From assembly GCF_034627025.1 (NCBI RefSeq), contig NZ_CP141050.1, positions 866,001-930,000 on the forward strand: a stretch of DNA of 64,000 nt, given 5' to 3'. The DNA comes from Microvirga lotononidis (lineage in GTDB: Bacteria > Pseudomonadota > Alphaproteobacteria > Rhizobiales > Beijerinckiaceae). A program made the position numbers and the translations under genes. Shown here one piece after another: positions 17,344 through 26,453 of this stretch; position 1 is the stretch's first letter; each line of letters opens with the position of its first letter. The notes under the pieces are model-generated. The model saw only the letters and a list, made by a program, of their open reading frames with translations. It did not search any database and had not been told where the DNA came from.

Positions 17344-18924
17344 ATGACATTACGGTTAAAGACATTCGGGATTGCCGCGCTGCTCGCCGGTTCCCTCCAC
17401 GCCTTCCCGGCTTTTGCCGAGACGACGCTCAACGTCGTGATGCAGGCACCGCTCAGGACCCTCGATCCGATCCTGAGCACCGCCCAGATCGTGCGCACGC
17501 ATGGCTTCATGGTGTTCGAGACGCTGCTCGGCATGGACGCCAAGTACAACCCGCAGCCGCAGATGGCCGATTACACCGTCTCGGCCGACAAGATGACCTA
17601 TACCTTCACCCTGCGCGACGGGCTCAAATGGCATGACGGCACGCCGGTGAAGGCTGAGGATTGCGTAGCCTCGATCAAGCGCTGGGCCGCCAACGACGGC
17701 GCCGGTCGCACGATGATGACGTATGTCGCTTCCGTCGAGGCGACCTCCGACAAGCAGCTCGTCATCAAGCTGGCGAAGCCCTTCGGCCAAGTACTGGAAC
17801 TCCTGGCGAAGCCCTCGCCGGTGCCGCCCTTCATGATGCCCAAACGCCTCGCCGAGACGCCCGCCGGCCAGCAAGTGACCGAGATGATCGGTTCCGGTCC
17901 GTTCAAGTTCGTCGCCGACCAATATCGGCCCGGCGATCAGGCCGTCTACGTCAAGAACTCCGACTACAATCCGCGTCCCGAGCCAATGAGCTGGACCGCC
18001 GGCGGCAAGGTCGTGAATGTCGACAAGGTCGTCTGGAAGGCGATGCCAGACATGCAGACCTCGATCAACGCGCTGCAGTCCGGCGACGTCGACCTGATCG
18101 AGCAGGTCACGATCGACCTCCTGCCGCTGCTCACGGCCAATGACGAGATCAAGACCGGCGCCATCAACGCGCTCGGCAGCCAAGTCACCGGCCGCTTCAA
18201 CCACCGCCTGCCGCCCTTCGACAATCCGAAGGTCCGCCAGGCGGCGATGTATGCGCTTGATCAGGACCAGCTCATGCAGACCGCAATCGGCGACAGCCAG
18301 TATTACAAGCTCTGCGCCTCGGTTTATGGCTGCGACGTGCCGCTCGCTTCAGATGCCGGCTCGGAATATCTCAAGGGCAGCGCCAAGGAGCGCCTGGCGA
18401 AAGCCAAGGAGCTGCTGAAGGCCTCCGGCTACGACGGCACGCCGGTGCTGATGATGCAGCCGACGGATCTGACGATCCTCTCCACCCAGCCGATCGTCGC
18501 GGCCGAGCGTCTGCGCGAGGCCGGCTTCAAGGTCGATGTGGCCGCGATGGACTGGGCGACGCTGCAGTCGCGCAAGAACAGCACGCAGCCGGTGGCGCAG
18601 GGCGGCTGGAACATGCTGTTCACCTATTGGGGTGTTTCCGGCATCTGGAACCCGACCGTGCATGCCCTGCTCGACGGTTCGGGCTCGGACACCGCATGGT
18701 CGGGCTGGCCACGTAGCGCCCGCGTCGAGGAACTGCGCTCCGCCTATCTCACCGCACCGACACTCGACGAGCAGAAGAAGATCGCCAAGGAGATCCAGCA
18801 GATCGCCTATGACGAAGGCTTCTATTTCAATGCCGGCGAGTTCCAGTCCGTCGCCGCCTGGCGGGCGAACCTGAAGAACCTCCAGCCCGGTCCGCTCACG
18901 TTATTCTGGGGCGTAAGCAAGTAG
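17344..18924 (+). CDS. Peptide ABC transporter substrate-binding protein (SBP family 5)
   Basis: A 526-residue periplasmic binding protein of the Dpp/Opp class. A Sec signal peptide is clear (MTLRLKTFG, hydrophobic core, AFPAFA before ETTLNV). The body has the usual LRTLDPILSTAQIVRTHG and FTLRDGLKWHDGTPVKAEDC segments. The ATG at 17344 is preceded by GCGAGGGA; the longer frame starts inside the spacer. It follows mlrC by 35 bases and is separated from the permeases by a hairpin, which may allow extra binding protein to be made over the membrane components. Confidence 0.92.
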   Translation: MTLRLKTFGIAALLAGSLHAFPAFAETTLNVVMQAPLRTLDPILSTAQIVRTHGFMVFETLLGMDAKYNPQPQMADYTVSADKMTYTFTLRDGLKWHDGTPVKAEDCVASIKRWAANDGAGRTMMTYVASVEATSDKQLVIKLAKPFGQVLELLAKPSPVPPFMMPKRLAETPAGQQVTEMIGSGPFKFVADQYRPGDQAVYVKNSDYNPRPEPMSWTAGGKVVNVDKVVWKAMPDMQTSINALQSGDVDLIEQVTIDLLPLLTANDEIKTGAINALGSQVTGRFNHRLPPFDNPKVRQAAMYALDQDQLMQTAIGDSQYYKLCASVYGCDVPLASDAGSEYLKGSAKERLAKAKELLKASGYDGTPVLMMQPTDLTILSTQPIVAAERLREAGFKVDVAAMDWATLQSRKNSTQPVAQGGWNMLFTYWGVSGIWNPTVHALLDGSGSDTAWSGWPRSARVEELRSAYLTAPTLDEQKKIAKEIQQIAYDEGFYFNAGEFQSVAAWRANLKNLQPGPLTLFWGVSK

Positions 18925-18936
18925 CCCTCCTACAAC

Positions 18937-18960
18937 GGGCGACGGCGGGAGCCGTCGCCC
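18937..18960 (+). terminator. Intercistronic hairpin after the binding-protein gene
   Basis: A perfect 10-bp stem (GGGCGACGGC and its complement) with a GGGA loop between the binding-protein gene and the first permease. It lacks a T-tract, so partial termination or protection of the upstream mRNA end is more likely than full termination, as is common after binding-protein genes. Confidence 0.6.
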
Positions 18961-18996
18961 GGTCCTGCAGGCATCGTTTTCGGCGCGGAGCACCGC

Positions 18997-19941
18997 ATGG
19001 CTTCTTACTTCCTGCGCAGGCTGCTAATGGCGATCCCCGTCATGTTCTTCGTGGCGCTATTCGTCTTTCTGTTGTTGCGTCTGACGCCCGGCGACCCGGC
19101 CCAGGCGATCGCCGGCGATCAGGCCACGCCAGCCCAACTCGCCGCCATCCGCGAGAATCTCGGCCTCGACAAGCCGCTCACCAGCCAGTTCGTCGCCTGG
19201 ATCGGTGCCATGGCCGGAGGCGATTTCGGTCACTCGCTGATCTCGCAGCGACCGGTGCTGGAGATGATCGGCCAACGCATCGGCCCGACGCTGGCCCTCG
19301 CCGTCATGGCGATGATCTTCACGGTCGTCATTTCGCTTCCGCTCGGCGTGCTCGCGGCCTGGCGCCACGGCGGGCTGGTCGACCGCTTCGTCATGGCCCT
19401 GTCGGTTGTCGGCTTCTCGGTGCCAATCTTTGTGATCGGCTATGTGCTGATCGCAGTTTTCGCGGTCGATCTGAAGTGGTTCCCGGTGCAGGGCTACAAG
19501 CCCCTCTCTGAGGGCTTCGGCCCATTTCTCCACCGCATTCTGCTGCCTGGGTTGGCGCTCTCCTCCTTCTATATCGCGCTGGTTTCGCGGATGACGCGCG
19601 CCTCGATGCTGGAGGTGCTGCGCGAGGATTATGTGCGCACGGCGCGGGCGAAGGGACTAGGCGAGCGCGTCGTCCTGTTCCGCCACGCTCTGCGCAACGC
19701 CGCGATCCCGATCCTCACGGTGGTCGGCACGGGCTTCGCGATGATGATCTCCGGCGTCGTCGTCACCGAGACGGTCTTCAATATTCCCGGCCTTGGACGG
19801 CTGGTCGTCGACGGCGTTCTGGCGCGCGATTACCCCCTGATCCAGGCGATTATCCTGCTGACCGCCGGCACGTATGTTCTGATCAACCTCTTGATCGACC
19901 TGTCCTATGCATTGAGCGACCCGAGGATCCGCTACCAATGA
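18997..19941 (+). CDS. ABC transporter permease, DppB type
   Basis: A 314-residue permease beginning MASYFLRRLLMAIPVMFFV, with the DppB-type segment LTPGDPAQAIAGDQATP and ENLGLDKPLTSQF in the first periplasmic region. The EAA loop is VRTARAKGLGERVVLFRHAL. Five to six membrane helices follow. It overlaps the next permease by four bases (ATGA). Confidence 0.92.
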   Translation: MASYFLRRLLMAIPVMFFVALFVFLLLRLTPGDPAQAIAGDQATPAQLAAIRENLGLDKPLTSQFVAWIGAMAGGDFGHSLISQRPVLEMIGQRIGPTLALAVMAMIFTVVISLPLGVLAAWRHGGLVDRFVMALSVVGFSVPIFVIGYVLIAVFAVDLKWFPVQGYKPLSEGFGPFLHRILLPGLALSSFYIALVSRMTRASMLEVLREDYVRTARAKGLGERVVLFRHALRNAAIPILTVVGTGFAMMISGVVVTETVFNIPGLGRLVVDGVLARDYPLIQAIILLTAGTYVLINLLIDLSYALSDPRIRYQ

Positions 19942-20810
19942 GCGCCTCATCGAATCCCATGCAGGTCACGCTTCCCCGGCGCCGCCTGCTGCAGAACCCG
20001 CCGCACTGGACGACGGTGCTCGCCGTCATCGTCTTGCTCGCCGTTGTCGCGATGGCTGTGTTCGCGCCGCTGCTCGCCAATTTCGAGCCGACCAAGCTCA
20101 ATGCCGCCATGCGGCTAAAGCCTTCGTCCGACACCTACTGGCTAGGTACGGACAGCTTCGGCCGCGATCTCTATTCGCGGGTGGTGTATGGCGCGCGGGT
20201 CTCGCTCCTGGTGGGTGCTGGCGTCGCCGCCGGCGCGATCCTGATTGGCCTGCCGCTCGGCTTACTCGCGGGCTGGTATCGCGGGATCGACGGCGTGCTG
20301 ATGCGGATGATGGACGGCCTGATGGCGATCCCCGGCATCTTGCTCGCCATCGCGATCGTCGCGCTGACCCGCGGCGGGCTCGTGACTGTGATCTTCGCCA
20401 TCATGATCCCGGCGATCCCGCAGGTCGTGCGCTTGGTGAGGGCGCGCGTGATTGCAGCCCGCGAGGAGACCTATGTCGACGCGGCGGTCCTGCTCGGGAC
20501 GCCGCCGGCCAAGCTGATCTGGAAGCATCTGCTTCCGACGACGATCGCGCCCCTGATCGTGCAGGGCACCTACATGTACGCCTCCGCCATCCTCACGGAG
20601 GCGGCCCTGTCGTTCCTGGGCGTTGGAATCGGCACCGAGATCCCAAGCTGGGGCAATATCATGGCCGAGGGTCGGCTCTATTTCGCGATCAACCATTGGC
20701 TGGTGTTCTGGCCGGCCATCGTGCTGTCGCTGTGCATCCTGTCGATCAATCTGCTCGGCGATACGCTGCGTGACCGGCTCGATCCGAAAATGCAAGGGAG
20801 GAACGCATGA
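19938..20810 (+). CDS. ABC transporter permease, DppC type
   Basis: A 290-residue permease with one helix near residues 28-50, the family segment YWLGTDSFGRDLYSRVVYG, and the EAA loop near YVDAAVLLGTPPAKLIWKHL. The C-terminus ends with the common LGDTLRDRLDPK. It pairs with the DppB-type subunit and is translationally coupled to the fused ATPase that follows. Confidence 0.92.
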   Translation: MSASSNPMQVTLPRRRLLQNPPHWTTVLAVIVLLAVVAMAVFAPLLANFEPTKLNAAMRLKPSSDTYWLGTDSFGRDLYSRVVYGARVSLLVGAGVAAGAILIGLPLGLLAGWYRGIDGVLMRMMDGLMAIPGILLAIAIVALTRGGLVTVIFAIMIPAIPQVVRLVRARVIAAREETYVDAAVLLGTPPAKLIWKHLLPTTIAPLIVQGTYMYASAILTEAALSFLGVGIGTEIPSWGNIMAEGRLYFAINHWLVFWPAIVLSLCILSINLLGDTLRDRLDPKMQGRNA

Positions 20811-22483
20811 CCGAGATGGCCCGCCCGACGCAGCCCGTGCTCTCGATCCGCGACCTGCGCGTCGCGACGCGAGGGCGTGAGCCCTCCAAGATTCTGAAGG
20901 GCATCACCTTCGACATCCAGCCGGGCGAGACGCTGTGCCTCGTCGGCGAATCCGGCTCGGGCAAGTCGGTGACCTCTCTGGTCGCTATGGGCCTGCTGCC
21001 GCGCGACGAACTGCAGGCGACGGGCGGCACGGTGTTGCTCAACGGTGAAGACATCCTGACCGCCACGCCGTCACGCACTAAGGCGCTGCGCGGCGCCGAG
21101 ATGGCGATGATCTTCCAGGAGCCGATGACGGCGCTTAACCCGGTGCTGACCATCGGGCTGCAGATGGACGAGGTCTACTGGGCGCATACGCAGATGCGGC
21201 CGAAAGAGCGTCGCGAGGCTGCGCTCGCCGCGTTCGAAGCGGTGCACCTGCCTGATCCGGCGCGGATCTACGAGAGCTTCCCGCACCAGCTCTCCGGCGG
21301 CCAGCGCCAGCGTGTGATGATCGCGATGGCACTCGCCCTGAAGCCGAAACTCCTGATCGCCGACGAGCCGACTACCGCGCTCGACGTCACCACGCAGAAA
21401 CAGATCCTCAGCCTGATCCGTGAGTTACAGGACAAGCAGAACACCGCCGTTCTGTTCATCACCCACGATATGGGCGTGGTCGTCGATGTCGCCGACCGCG
21501 TCTGCGTCATGCGCCGGGGCGAGATCGTCGAGACTGGTCCGGTCGAGCAGGTGCTGAGCCAGCCTCAGGAGGCCTATACGCGCGACCTGCTGCAGGCAGT
21601 GCCGTCGCTGGTTCCGCGCGCCCCACGCGCCCCGGCACAGGAGGCGGAAGCCGTCGTTGAGATCCGAAATCTCGAAAAGACCTTCAGCTTTTCCTCACTT
21701 TTCGGGAAGCTGATGGGGCGCGACATCCGCACTGTGCGCGCCGTGAACAACGTCAGCTTCAAGTTGGCGCGAGGGCGCACGCTCGGCATCGTCGGCGAGA
21801 GTGGCTCGGGTAAGTCGACGGTCGCGCGCTGCCTGCTTAGGCTTGAGCATCCGACCGGCGGCGAGATCCGTGTCAACGGCCAAGACATCGCGTTGCTCGA
21901 GGGCCAAGCGGCGCTGGCGCCGGCTCGGCGGCGCGTGCAGATGGTCTTCCAGGACCCCAACCGTTCGCTCAATCCGCGCCTGCGCATCGGCGAAAGCCTG
22001 ATCGAGGGGCCGCTCAATCTTGGCGAGGATCGCGCCTCCGCGCTGAAGCGCGCTAGCGAGCTGGTCGAGGTGGTCGGCCTGCCGCGCACCAGCCTCGAAC
22101 GCTTTCCTCACCAGTTCTCCGGTGGCCAGCGCCAGCGCATCGCGATCGCGCGCGCCCTAATGATGGAACCGGAGGTCATCGTCGCTGACGAGGCCGTCTC
22201 GGCGCTCGACGTCTCGGTGCAGGCGCAGGTGCTCGCTCTGCTGGCTGAGATCCAGCAGCGCCGCAATCTCGCGGTGCTGTTCATCACCCATGACCTGCGT
22301 GTTGCAGCCCAGATCTGCGACGAGGTGATGGTGATGCAGCGCGGCCGCGTCGTCGAGGACGGACCGGCCTCCGAAGTGCTGGCCAGACCGCGTCACGACT
22401 ATACACGCGCCTTGATCAACGCAGCGCCGGGGCGGGACTGGGATTTCGCCGCCGGACGCCGCATCGCCGGAGCCGACGCATGA
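20807..22483 (+). CDS. Dipeptide-type ABC transporter, fused double ATP-binding protein
   Basis: A 558-residue protein carrying two complete ATPase domains, equivalent to DppD and DppF joined (as in GsiA-like proteins). The first half has [23 protein letters not shown] and [11 protein letters not shown]; the second has [23 protein letters not shown] and [12 protein letters not shown]. In the second Walker B region the usual EPTSALD is EAVSALD; the catalytic glutamate is kept. It overlaps the flanking genes by four bases on each side. The first importer of this window uses two separate ATPases, so the two systems are of different lineages. Confidence 0.93.
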   Translation: MTEMARPTQPVLSIRDLRVATRGREPSKILKGITFDIQPGETLCLVGESGSGKSVTSLVAMGLLPRDELQATGGTVLLNGEDILTATPSRTKALRGAEMAMIFQEPMTALNPVLTIGLQMDEVYWAHTQMRPKERREAALAAFEAVHLPDPARIYESFPHQLSGGQRQRVMIAMALALKPKLLIADEPTTALDVTTQKQILSLIRELQDKQNTAVLFITHDMGVVVDVADRVCVMRRGEIVETGPVEQVLSQPQEAYTRDLLQAVPSLVPRAPRAPAQEAEAVVEIRNLEKTFSFSSLFGKLMGRDIRTVRAVNNVSFKLARGRTLGIVGESGSGKSTVARCLLRLEHPTGGEIRVNGQDIALLEGQAALAPARRRVQMVFQDPNRSLNPRLRIGESLIEGPLNLGEDRASALKRASELVEVVGLPRTSLERFPHQFSGGQRQRIAIARALMMEPEVIVADEAVSALDVSVQAQVLALLAEIQQRRNLAVLFITHDLRVAAQICDEVMVMQRGRVVEDGPASEVLARPRHDYTRALINAAPGRDWDFAAGRRIAGADA

Positions 22484-23382
22484 TTTCCGCCAGCCTTGTC
22501 CAGTTCGACGTCCAGTGCTTGGCCCCGGCTGAGAACTTCGGGCGTATCCACGACTTCGTCGCCCTCGAGGCGGCACATGGCGCGCAGCTCATCCTGTTCC
22601 CGGAGCTGTCGAACACCGGCTATGTCGAGCCGCTGGTGCCGGGCGGGCCGATGGTCAGTGACGTGCCGCATTTCGGCGCGGCGCTTTACGAGGCCTGCGC
22701 AGCTCCGGACGGTGAGGAGATCAAGGCACTCGTCACGCTCGCGGCACGGCATCGCGTGCATCTGGTGATCGGGCTCGGCCTGCGCGACCAGCTCCGCGCC
22801 GGAGTGATGCGCAATGCTTCGCTGCTGATCGGGCCGGAGGGCGTGTTGGGCCAATATACCAAGGTCCATCAGTGGCAGAACGAGAAGCTCTACTTTACCA
22901 AGGGCGACCGCATCGACACCTTCGCCGCGCTCGGCACGCATCTCGGAATGCAGATCTGTTACGACATCCGCTTTCCCGAAATCACCCGCATCCTGGCGCT
23001 CCGAGGTGCCGGTATTGTCACGTCCGTCTGGGCATCCTTTGGAGCCGAAGCGACCCCAGTCGCCGATGGGGCGCTGTTCATCCACCGCGCCTATACCCGC
23101 GCAGTCGAGAACGGCGTCTTCTTCCTGAGTTGCAACCGCAGCGGCAGCCACGGCGGGCAGCGCTTTTTCGGCCGCTCCTGCGCATTAGCACCGGACGGGA
23201 CAGTGCTTGGCGCCCTCGACCACGACATGGAGGACGTGTTGCGGGTAGAGATCGACCTCGAGGCCGTCACCCGCTACCGTAGCTTCACCGGGATTTGGGC
23301 CGATCGTGATCCTACCCTCTATGAGAAGTATCTCTCCCCGGACCGCTCGGATTCCCGCCGCTCCCCACCCGAAAAGTCATAG
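22480..23382 (+). CDS. Nitrilase-superfamily carbon-nitrogen hydrolase
   Basis: A 300-residue amidase-type hydrolase with the Glu-Lys-Cys triad visible: E42 in FPELSNTGY, K128 in GQYTKVHQW and C160 in QICYDIRFPE. Members hydrolyse amides, carbamoyl amino acids or nitriles through a thioester intermediate. No signal peptide, so cytoplasmic. It overlaps the importer ATPase by four bases and is thus co-translated with it. A role in deamidating or decarbamoylating an imported beta-amino acid derivative fits the context, but the substrate is unknown. Confidence 0.87.
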   Translation: MISASLVQFDVQCLAPAENFGRIHDFVALEAAHGAQLILFPELSNTGYVEPLVPGGPMVSDVPHFGAALYEACAAPDGEEIKALVTLAARHRVHLVIGLGLRDQLRAGVMRNASLLIGPEGVLGQYTKVHQWQNEKLYFTKGDRIDTFAALGTHLGMQICYDIRFPEITRILALRGAGIVTSVWASFGAEATPVADGALFIHRAYTRAVENGVFFLSCNRSGSHGGQRFFGRSCALAPDGTVLGALDHDMEDVLRVEIDLEAVTRYRSFTGIWADRDPTLYEKYLSPDRSDSRRSPPEKS

Positions 23383-23494
23383 GGAGACGACTGATCCGCC
23401 GAGATCGCTGAAATGAGAGGCGGCGTCGCTCACGCCCTCCATGTCCAGCGTTCGATCCAGTATTAGCAACACGTGACTCAACTCGGAGAGATTG

Positions 23495-24337
23495 ATGCAG
23501 GACACCGACCACCGCTCACCGGTTGCGATCGCCGTTGCTCCCAACGGCGGGCGACGGACAAAGATCGATCATCCCAGCCTACCAATGACGCCTGGCGAAA
23601 TGGCTGGCACGGCGACCCAGTGCCTTGAGGCGGGAGCTTGCATGATCCACGTCCATGTGAGGGATCGCGAAGGCGGCCATCTTCTTGATGCGGACGCTTA
23701 CCGGGACACGACCGCAGCAATCCGTCAGGCCGTGGGCGAGCGCCTGGTCGTACAAATCACCAGCGAGGCACTCGGCATCTACAAACCCGACACCCAGATG
23801 GCGGTAGTACGTGCGGTGCGGCCCGAGGCCGTCTCCCTCGCCTTGCGCGAGCTCGTGCCCGACGATTCCGCCGAGTCCGCGTTCGCACAGTTCCTGAGTT
23901 GGGCGAAGCGTGAGCGGGTTGTGCCGCAAATCATTCTGTACTCTCCAGACGAAGCTGTGCGGTTGGCAGACATGCAACGCCGCGGGATAGTGCCGTTTGA
24001 GAACATCCCGGTTCTTTATGTTCTCGGACGCTACACAGTTGGGCAAACATCCAGCCCCGCCGACCTGCTTCCCTTCATCGCCCCCGACATGCCAGCGTTC
24101 AAGGACTGGATGGTTTGTGCCTTCGGCCGCTATGAGACGGCCTGCGTCACCGCTGGCGCCCTGCTAGGTGGGAGCGTGCGGGTCGGCTTCGAGAATAACC
24201 TGGAGCTCCCCGACGGATCGAGGGCAGGCTCAAATGCGGAATTGGTCGAGCGCGCCGCCACAGCAATGGCCGCATGCGGCTGCCCTGTCGCGACGGGGAC
24301 TGTGCTGCGGGAAACGTGGTCAAAGGACTTCGAGTAG
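23495..24337 (+). CDS. Beta-keto acid cleavage enzyme (BKACE, former DUF849)
   Basis: A 280-residue protein of the 3-keto-5-aminohexanoate cleavage enzyme family (PF05853). Zinc ligands appear as H-x-H in MIHVHVRD and the later glutamate in VGFENNLEL; the N-terminal VAPNGG is typical. These enzymes condense a beta-keto acid with acetyl-CoA to give acetoacetate and a new acyl-CoA. I start at the ATG at 23495, preceded by GGAGAG, although a TTG lies directly before it. It lies about 110 bases after the amidase. The residue that sets substrate charge in this family cannot be assigned here. Confidence 0.9.
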   Translation: MQDTDHRSPVAIAVAPNGGRRTKIDHPSLPMTPGEMAGTATQCLEAGACMIHVHVRDREGGHLLDADAYRDTTAAIRQAVGERLVVQITSEALGIYKPDTQMAVVRAVRPEAVSLALRELVPDDSAESAFAQFLSWAKRERVVPQIILYSPDEAVRLADMQRRGIVPFENIPVLYVLGRYTVGQTSSPADLLPFIAPDMPAFKDWMVCAFGRYETACVTAGALLGGSVRVGFENNLELPDGSRAGSNAELVERAATAMAACGCPVATGTVLRETWSKDFE

Positions 24338-24464
24338 GTTTGCAAACAGCGGGGTTCAACAATCTGCTATTTGCACAGCGCGGCGAAAGAACAAACCTTT
24401 CTAGGTGACGACAAATCTCACGCCTCTCTTCAGTCAACGAGCGCTTAAAATGCACTCTTCGAGG

Positions 24465-24590
24465 GGATGTCACATTAACGGCGAATACTGCCCTGGTCTC
24501 GTCAAGGAAAAATCCCGTGCGGAGAGAAAGCAACGGCTTGGCCTGTGCACAAACTGACCTCGTCGGGTAGCTCAACAGCAATACTCAGTT
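24465..24590 (+). repeat. MITE-like element, copy B (right end lost)
   Basis: Starts with the same GGATGTCACATTAAC terminus as copies A and C and follows them through the GTCAAGGAAAAATC block to ACTCAGTT, where the match stops and the right inverted repeat is absent. It lies 127 bases after the BKACE gene, in the opposite orientation to copy A, so the module 13370-24337 is bracketed by an inverted pair. Confidence 0.75.
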
Positions 24591-24962
24591 CCGGCAGGTT
24601 CTGCCGACCTTTGCCGGCTTCTCGTTCGCGTCTCATCGGCTCCTCCTTGGGGTGGGAGGGGCTGGACAGCGCCACAGGTCAACTTCCTAACCGGATCGTC
24701 CTGGGGCGTCACCACTCTCAAGCGCGCAACAGCCCATAGACGATGTTTTTAACGGGGTCATGCGCCGCCAATAAGCTCACGGCCGCTCCGCTGCGGCAAC
24801 AAACTACCAGCAAGCTGTTTCTGACCCCGCAGGCGGACCCATTCCGCAACGGATTTGTTAGCATCAAATGTCACTGAGGGTGTTCCGGATCCAAACCCGA
24901 GCTTTCTGATCCAGACCAAGCTCCGATAATCCTACAGTTCAAGTCCTTATCTGAAGTGCAGG
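24591..24962. other. Intergenic region without a recognised gene
   Basis: No open frame here has family resemblance or a convincing ribosome binding site. It sits between a decayed repeat and a pseudogene and looks like degraded sequence. Confidence 0.4.
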
Positions 24963-25404
24963 TCAAAGCCGCGCGCAGATCCGGGTGCGTCCGCGCAGAA
25001 TCGCCTCCTGGTAGAAGCGCTTCCTGGATTCGACAATGATATCCGCCACGTTTTCCGTACGGCAGGATCACTGCTGTGGAGCACAATAAGACCCTCGGAG
25101 GGCTCCCGTTCGATCCAACCGCTTGCGCCGCGCCACTGCCCTATCGCATGGGTCATGGCCAGCTCGGCCGGACGGCGCGGGGTCACGAAATCATTGAGGA
25201 AGCCGTGCCACTCCGAACCATGAACCACGCCGCCATTGGGCGGTCGCGGCCGAAATAGAGTGTGTCGCGGATCATGGCTTTGTCGCCGGCATCGCAGGCG
25301 TAAAAGCCCGACGGAAGCGGAATGGCGGTTTCGGCGCAGCCGATGGGAACTGAGGCCAGCGCGGTCAGCATCGCCATTCGGCCAATAAGGATACTTCTGC
25401 TCAC
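24963..25404 (-). pseudogene. DUF3574 family lipoprotein-like gene broken by two frameshifts
   Basis: Read leftwards from the ATG at 25404, frame one gives a signal/lipobox-like start (ASVPIGC) and GFYACDAGD...LYFGRDRP. Near 25225 the homologous sequence jumps to a second frame (SEWHGFLNDFVTPR, then GQWRGASGWIEREPSEGLIV), and near 25055 to a third (VADIIVESRKRFYQEAILR), ending at a TGA at 24963-24965. Stitched together this matches the DUF3574 pattern FGR...W..F....VTPRFP..GQWR...RE.SK...RF.QE. Function of the family is unknown. The gene is clearly inactive unless the frameshifts are sequencing errors. Confidence 0.72.
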
Positions 25405-25649
25405 ATAATGTTACTCGCGGGCCGCCTGCCCTCCTGTGCGTCCTCTCCGTTGAGCTGCCAAGCCATGGACTTTCGGATCTTCTGGGAACTAGTGAAAGGG
25501 CGTCGGAACCCTGCGGGTCACGTGGTACGCCTGGCGCCGCGCCACAACCGGCCAGCCATGCGACGTGCCGTCAGGAGCTCTGCGCCTTTTGACCGAACCC
25601 AGATGATAACAGGGCACGCCCCTTGGGGGATTGAGCGTTTTCGGGTCTA
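25405..25649. other. Short intergenic stretch
   Basis: Nothing recognisable; open frames here are not protein-like. Confidence 0.4.
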
Positions 25650-26453
25650 TCAGGCAACGAAGCTGTTTCTGAGCCATGCATGCAGGGCAGGATTTCCTGC
25701 CACCACCGAGCCCGCCACGGGATCGTGACCAGCGAAATCGCTGATGCGTCCGCCGGCCTCCTGAACGAGGAGCTTGCCCGCCGCGAAGTCATAGTAGCTG
25801 AGACCGTCTTCGATGTAGCCGTCGAGACGGCCGGCCGCCACATACGCCAGGTCGAGGGCGGCAGAGCCCAGGCGCCGAATGCCGGCCGAGTGATGCATGA
25901 CGGCTCTGACGCCGGCCAGATAGCGATCTTCGTCGATGCCCTTGAGCTGTCCCGGAACCGGCAGCGAAACCGAGATCAGAGCCTGCCTAGGCTGCCGATC
26001 CGACACCTTGAGTTGGTTGCCGTTGAGCCAGGCACCCTTGCCGGTCTCAGCGCAGAACATCTCCTCCCGCAGTGGGTCGAGGACGATCCCGGCGAGCACC
26101 CGGCTTCCCTCTGCCAGAGCGATGCTGACGGAGAAGTAGGGAACCGACCAGATAAAATTGGTCGAGCCGTCGAGCGGGTCGACGATCCAGCGCAGCCGGC
26201 CGTGGGCCGCCTTCGTGATGCCGGTCTCCTCGCCCTCAAAGCCGAAATCCGGGGCGCCTCGTTTCAAAACGAGAGCAATGGCGTTCTCGGCCGCCAAGTC
26301 AGCGTCGGAAGCGAAATCCGCCGGTCCCTTGGACTCGACGGATGACCGGTCGAGTTTGCCATAGCGGGTATTCAGCTCGGTGGCACCGGCCCGGGCGGCT
26401 TCGGCCATCAAGACGAGATGGGGCGAAGCGCCCTCCGGCAGCAAGGATATCAT
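25650..26453 (-). CDS. Inositol monophosphatase family protein
   Basis: A 267-residue phosphatase of the IMPase/SuhB/CysQ superfamily. The metal-binding motifs are present: GFEGEETG (motif with the first glutamates), WIVDPLDGSTNF (the D-P-L-D-G-T/S signature), and the C-terminal region with YYDFAAGKLLVQEAGG. It dephosphorylates small phosphorylated molecules with magnesium. It overlaps the importer ATPase by four bases and is the last gene of that operon, so its substrate is probably what the importer brings in, such as a phosphorylated sugar or polyol. This is inference from context. Confidence 0.88.
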   Translation of the reverse strand: MISLLPEGASPHLVLMAEAARAGATELNTRYGKLDRSSVESKGPADFASDADLAAENAIALVLKRGAPDFGFEGEETGITKAAHGRLRWIVDPLDGSTNFIWSVPYFSVSIALAEGSRVLAGIVLDPLREEMFCAETGKGAWLNGNQLKVSDRQPRQALISVSLPVPGQLKGIDEDRYLAGVRAVMHHSAGIRRLGSAALDLAYVAAGRLDGYIEDGLSYYDFAAGKLLVQEAGGRISDFAGHDPVAGSVVAGNPALHAWLRNSFVA

